A stretch of 16,428 bases of DNA from JAHFKM01 sp035655455 (GTDB lineage: Archaea; Nanobdellota; Nanobdellia; SCGC-AAA011-G17; GW2011-AR18). A program made the position numbers and the translations under genes. Positions 14,067 through 16,428 of this stretch are shown here, one piece after another. Position 1 is the stretch's first letter; each line of letters opens with the position of its first letter. The notes below the pieces were generated by a model. It saw only the letters and a list, made by a program, of their open reading frames with translations. It was not told the origin of the DNA and did not search any database. The DNA lies in assembly GCA_035655455.1 (NCBI GenBank), contig DASRUL010000042.1, positions 1 through 16,428 on the forward strand, read 5' to 3'.

Positions 14067-15302
14067 TTAGGTAAAAGGGTGCGGCTTTAGTGATGTATCC
14101 TCTTTTATCTTCCCTCCGTGGACGCTAAACAGACATTTCATCGCCTCATTCAAGTAGAGAGGATGGAGTTCTGGCACTACCACTTTATAAACTAGGAAAC
14201 CTGCCTTTTTTATTTCCGGCCAAGTTATATCTGAAGATAAAAGATTGTAACCTCTTTCCCTCATAAGCGTTTTAAGGTATTCAAAATTTCTGTGTTGGGT
14301 GGGAACATCATTTAAATCCCCTCTTTCAATGTAATCGTCACTTGAGAGCCAGAAATTGAGGTCACTTATTCTTTCAAGATCGTACCAGTAGAAATAACGA
14401 TTGTTTATTGTAGATAGTTCATCACTTCGAATTTTTCTTCCCGCATACTTTGTGCTTTTTATTATTCGCGTGGTTCTTCTGCACTGTATGGATTCCAACA
14501 TTGAACCAAAGATCGCATCTTCGATAGTAAATCCGCTTCTAAGCCCAATATTCACCGCTGGACCAATGCCTGTTCTATCTAAGGTTATAGTCATTGCTGT
14601 AGGTATGCCCAAGTCCGAGGTTAAATCAAAAGAAGAAGGTTCCAAGGCGTAACGTTGTAAATACTTTGTAAGTTTTACTAGCTCTCCACCACAACCCTCA
14701 TATTTTATTTTTTTAAGGTTTTTCTTTCTTAAATAAGCGGTTATGTAGGCGTCCCTTTCTATTATTTCTAATGTACCTGAAACCAAGGCAGACTCGCGGT
14801 CTGAATGAAGAGCTGCCCCTGTACTTATTTGCTCTCTCAGAACAGGTTCATTTTCAAAATCTTGTGATAAATAAATAACCTGTCCTGGAACGAGAATTTC
14901 AGCAGCATTTATATGATCAAATGATTTAACCCATTTATACTCAGCATTTCTAACTCGATTTTGGTAATCCTTTAAATTTACTTGTTCATCGGAAAAAGGT
15001 ACAAGGGAGAAAGGGTCTACTTGCTTTTGAGAATCAACGAATTTTCCGCGATGAAACTCTGCTCGGGGGTGAAATAAGCACATTCGTTCTACACACTCAG
15101 CTATCGCCTTTGTTTTTGCATGATCCTTGTTAGTGGACAATCCCTGCCCAAAAATCTTATTCTCCTCAACGTTAAAACCCTCATCAGGAACGCAAAAATA
15201 ACCTGGTAATTTTGGCTCATCTGTAAATAAGATCATTTCTTGAATTTCGGAGCACAGGTGCAAATCTTCTAACCTTCTTACCACTTCATCGAGCCCAGTC
15301 AT
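14067..15302 (-). CDS. YcaO cyclodehydratase of a LAP/TOMM pathway (D protein)
   Basis: YcaO proteins use ATP to activate backbone amides so that Cys, Ser or Thr side chains close into azolines. The 411-residue product has the ATP-site segments: ECVER at 69-73, STGAALHSDRESALVSGTLEIIERDA ending at Glu179, Glu182, Arg183 and Asp184, and SMLESIQCR at 267-275. It ends KPHPFT: a Pro-rich C terminus (PxP) is the mark of TOMM YcaO proteins and positions the active site, unlike those of thioamide or RimO-associated YcaOs. There is no fused ThiF-like/RRE domain at the N terminus. It begins three bases after the precursor stop and is followed after one base by the peptidase gene. Assignment to azoline formation is well supported by sequence plus neighbours. 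Confidence 0.93.
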   Translation of the reverse strand: MTGLDEVVRRLEDLHLCSEIQEMILFTDEPKLPGYFCVPDEGFNVEENKIFGQGLSTNKDHAKTKAIAECVERMCLFHPRAEFHRGKFVDSQKQVDPFSLVPFSDEQVNLKDYQNRVRNAEYKWVKSFDHINAAEILVPGQVIYLSQDFENEPVLREQISTGAALHSDRESALVSGTLEIIERDAYITAYLRKKNLKKIKYEGCGGELVKLTKYLQRYALEPSSFDLTSDLGIPTAMTITLDRTGIGPAVNIGLRSGFTIEDAIFGSMLESIQCRRTTRIIKSTKYAGRKIRSDELSTINNRYFYWYDLERISDLNFWLSSDDYIERGDLNDVPTQHRNFEYLKTLMRERGYNLLSSDITWPEIKKAGFLVYKVVVPELHPLYLNEAMKCLFSVHGGKIKEDTSLKPHPFT

Positions 15303-15305
15303 CTT

Positions 15306-15530
15306 TTATTCCAGTTTTTTTTCAAGACTAATTGGTGCAGCGTTACAAGAACAGGTTGAGCTTGAGCTGCTTGCGCTATGGCTGCTATTTCCAGTGCAGT
15401 TACCACCTATATACAAGCCCAATATTCGACTAACTGCATAAGGGGCATTTTCTATCGCGTCTGCGATTTCTAAAAATTTTCTCGCGTACGCCTCTCCAAT
15501 CACTTCTTGCGTTTTGTAGTTTACTCCCAT
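15306..15530 (-). CDS. Candidate LAP/TOMM precursor peptide
   Basis: A 74-residue peptide with the two-part layout of a RiPP precursor. Residues 1-43 form an amphipathic, mostly helical leader (acidic EVIGEAYARKFLEIADAIEN, then hydrophobic RILGLYIGG), ending in a Gly-Gly pair. Residues 44-74 are the putative core: 14 of the 18 residues from Cys45 to Cys62 are Cys, Ser or Thr, including five consecutive Ser (54-58), Thr59, then Cys60-Ser61-Cys62; a non-cyclisable Ala-Pro-rich and charged tail follows. This resembles the streptolysin S type of core in design, not in identity. ATG 15530 has GGAAGGAGG five bases upstream, the strongest ribosome site in the operon, as expected for a structural peptide. 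YcaO follows after three bases. Confidence 0.85.
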   Translation of the reverse strand: MGVNYKTQEVIGEAYARKFLEIADAIENAPYAVSRILGLYIGGNCTGNSSHSASSSSSTCSCNAAPISLEKKLE

Positions 15531-15535
15531 TTTTT

Positions 15536-15588
15536 CCTCCTTCCTAAGTTTTCTTGAACTCTAACTTCAGGAATATTGACTTTTTAAT
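15536..15588 (-). promoter_or_regulatory. Promoter and ribosome site of the RiPP operon
   Basis: ATTAAAAA (15581-15588) as TATA box would start transcription near 15558; GGAAGGAGG (15536-15544) lies five bases before ATG 15530. The operon thus uses a leadered, Shine-Dalgarno-driven start, unlike the leaderless genes further left. Confidence 0.45.
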
Positions 15589-15741
15589 CTTTTGTTTGTT
15601 TTCTCTTTATGAGTGTGTACTCTATTTTGATGTAGCAGATTGTGTTTTGTTGTTTTGCGGGGGTTTCTAGGAGTTTTTGGCAGCGGACACATAAGAGGGT
15701 CAGGGGTGAGTTTTGTTTACCTTTTTGGTGTTGTTTTTCAC
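15584..15741 (-). pseudogene. Possible frameshifted mini zinc-ribbon gene upstream of the RiPP precursor
   Basis: GTG 15741 with GGAAGG directly before it opens MKNNTKKVNKTHP and stops at TGA 15700. One extra base in the CCCC run there would join it to an open frame carrying CVRC (15680-15691), KLLETPAKQ, a third Cys (CYIKIEYTL) and a lysine-rich end at TAA 15584, giving about 52 residues. It may be a decayed gene, a sequencing slip or chance; no intact start exists for the Cys-rich frame. The rest of the 383-base gap 15531-15913 is AT-rich with several TATA-like strings (15765-15826) and no other frame I can support. Confidence 0.28.
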
Positions 15742-15866
15742 CCCTTCCGATATAATAAATATTTAGTGCGTATATAAAAGTAGTATATATATTGAATATG
15801 ATTTATATTAGTCGAAATTATATAAGATCTTCCCCTGTTCTCCAAAAAGGAATTGTAATCGGAAGC

Positions 15867-15874
15867 TTTTTATA
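15867..15874 (+). promoter_or_regulatory. TATA box of the lipoprotein gene
   Basis: TTTTTATA predicts transcription start near 15897, with GAGGG before ATG 15914. A second candidate, ATTATATA, lies at 15818-15825. Confidence 0.4.
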
Positions 15875-15913
15875 GTGTTTACTACGTTTAGGTTACAGAG
15901 AGGGAATGGGAAG

Positions 15914-16428
15914 ATGTTGGAGTGCTTGGTTGGAAAGAGACGGTTATCTGGGCTTGCCTTAGCGCTCGCTCTTGGCGGTTCTGGGGTTGTTTCTTGTGGT
16001 TCTGAGCCTGTGAAGACTCCTCCTGGAATGGGGGTTGTTGATTCTGACGGCGACGGCATGCCTGACGAGATGGAACGCCAGATGGGCACGAACCCGTTGA
16101 AACAGGATTCTGATAACGATGGCTTCGACGACCTCTACGAGGTACAACACGGCACTGACCCAATGAACCCTGACGATCCTCCCAAAAACAACCCAGACGC
16201 AGGTTCTTTGGACGCGATGGTTGAGGAGTTTGATAGCGGAAGGCATCCTGACGCTCAACTTTCTGACACTGGCTACGACGCAGAAACTCCTGACGCTGGG
16301 TTTCAGGATAGTGGAGAAAGGGATGCTGGTGCTTCGATGTACCCGATCTGTAGAGTGGGTGGTCCTTATGAGGTGAGGGTGTATGAGTTTTTTGATCTTG
16401 ATCTTGTCGCCCTGGGAAGTTACGATCC
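15914..16428 (+). CDS. Secreted lipoprotein with thrombospondin type 3-like Ca-binding repeats, 5' part
   Basis: The frame from ATG 15914 stays open to the window edge (171 codons). It starts with a basic n-region (GKRR), a hydrophobic stretch (LSGLALALALGG) and a lipobox-like VVSC with Cys28 as the likely lipidated residue. Two calcium-binding Asp-rich repeats follow (DSDGDGMPDEMERQMGTNP and DSDNDGFDDLYEVQHGTDP, about 43-80), the thrombospondin type 3/EF-like pattern common in surface proteins. A Pro/Asp/Ala-rich stalk with PDAG and DAGS units (about 92-140) leads into a new domain after a Cys near 145. It is divergent from the peptide operon and probably surface anchored. Function beyond that is unknown. 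Confidence 0.7.
   Translation, partial: MLECLVGKRRLSGLALALALGGSGVVSCGSEPVKTPPGMGVVDSDGDGMPDEMERQMGTNPLKQDSDNDGFDDLYEVQHGTDPMNPDDPPKNNPDAGSLDAMVEEFDSGRHPDAQLSDTGYDAETPDAGFQDSGERDAGASMYPICRVGGPYEVRVYEFFDLDLVALGSYD

Noticed and set aside
15808..16258. Three minus-strand frames opposite the lipoprotein
   Set aside because: They are Arg/Pro-rich shadows of the Asp-rich repeat region and have no domain.

Overview
The window looks like a chromosomal segment of an archaeon, probably one of the small-genome DPANN lineages (Woesearchaeota/Pacearchaeota-like; the rank is inferred, not shown). The evidence is the archaeal GatD/GatE pair, a JAMM metallopeptidase tail, a TrmB-family regulator, an archaeal ATP-dependent DNA ligase, an MtaB-type tRNA methylthiotransferase, and TATA boxes that repeatedly lie 23-28 bases before an ATG, implying leaderless transcripts.

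Region 1 (1-11.6 kb) is mostly housekeeping. It holds the 3' end of a JAMM-domain gene, gatE (+), gatD (-), a pore-less voltage-sensor-like membrane protein whose 3' end overlaps gatD, ftsZ (+) with a long structured leader and a strong hairpin/poly-T terminator, a pentapeptide-repeat protein (-), a nitroreductase (-) and a DNA ligase (+) sharing a compact divergent promoter, a TrmB-family regulator (+), and an mtaB-like/HAD phosphatase operon (-). The mtaB-like protein seems to lack its TRAM domain.

Region 2 (11.6-12.5 kb) is a scar. It holds the ghost of a GNAT acetyltransferase, an intact small zinc-ribbon gene, a 30-codon gene stump on the + strand, and a frameshifted, truncated GEMHG-motif gene on the - strand. 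The last two genes run into each other and both end near 12300-12325, as expected of a recombination or assembly junction.

Region 3 (12.5-15.5 kb) is the most interesting part: a tight four-gene minus-strand operon that reads as a ribosomally made, azole/azoline-modified peptide (LAP/TOMM) pathway. Order of transcription: a 74-residue precursor with a GG motif followed by a Cys/Ser/Thr-rich core, a YcaO cyclodehydratase ending in PHPFT, a DUF2268-like HExxH metallopeptidase, and a SagB/McbC-type FMN dehydrogenase. Gaps are 3 bases, 1 base and a 7-base overlap. The expected model is that YcaO cyclises core Cys/Ser/Thr, SagB oxidises azolines to azoles, and the peptidase removes the leader. No ThiF-like partner, exporter or immunity gene is visible, so either the system is minimal or its partners are encoded elsewhere.

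Region 4 (15.5-16.4 kb) is an AT-rich divergent intergenic region with a possible frameshifted mini zinc-ribbon gene, then the 5' part of a lipoprotein with thrombospondin type 3-like calcium-binding repeats and a Pro/Asp/Ala-rich stalk that runs off the window.
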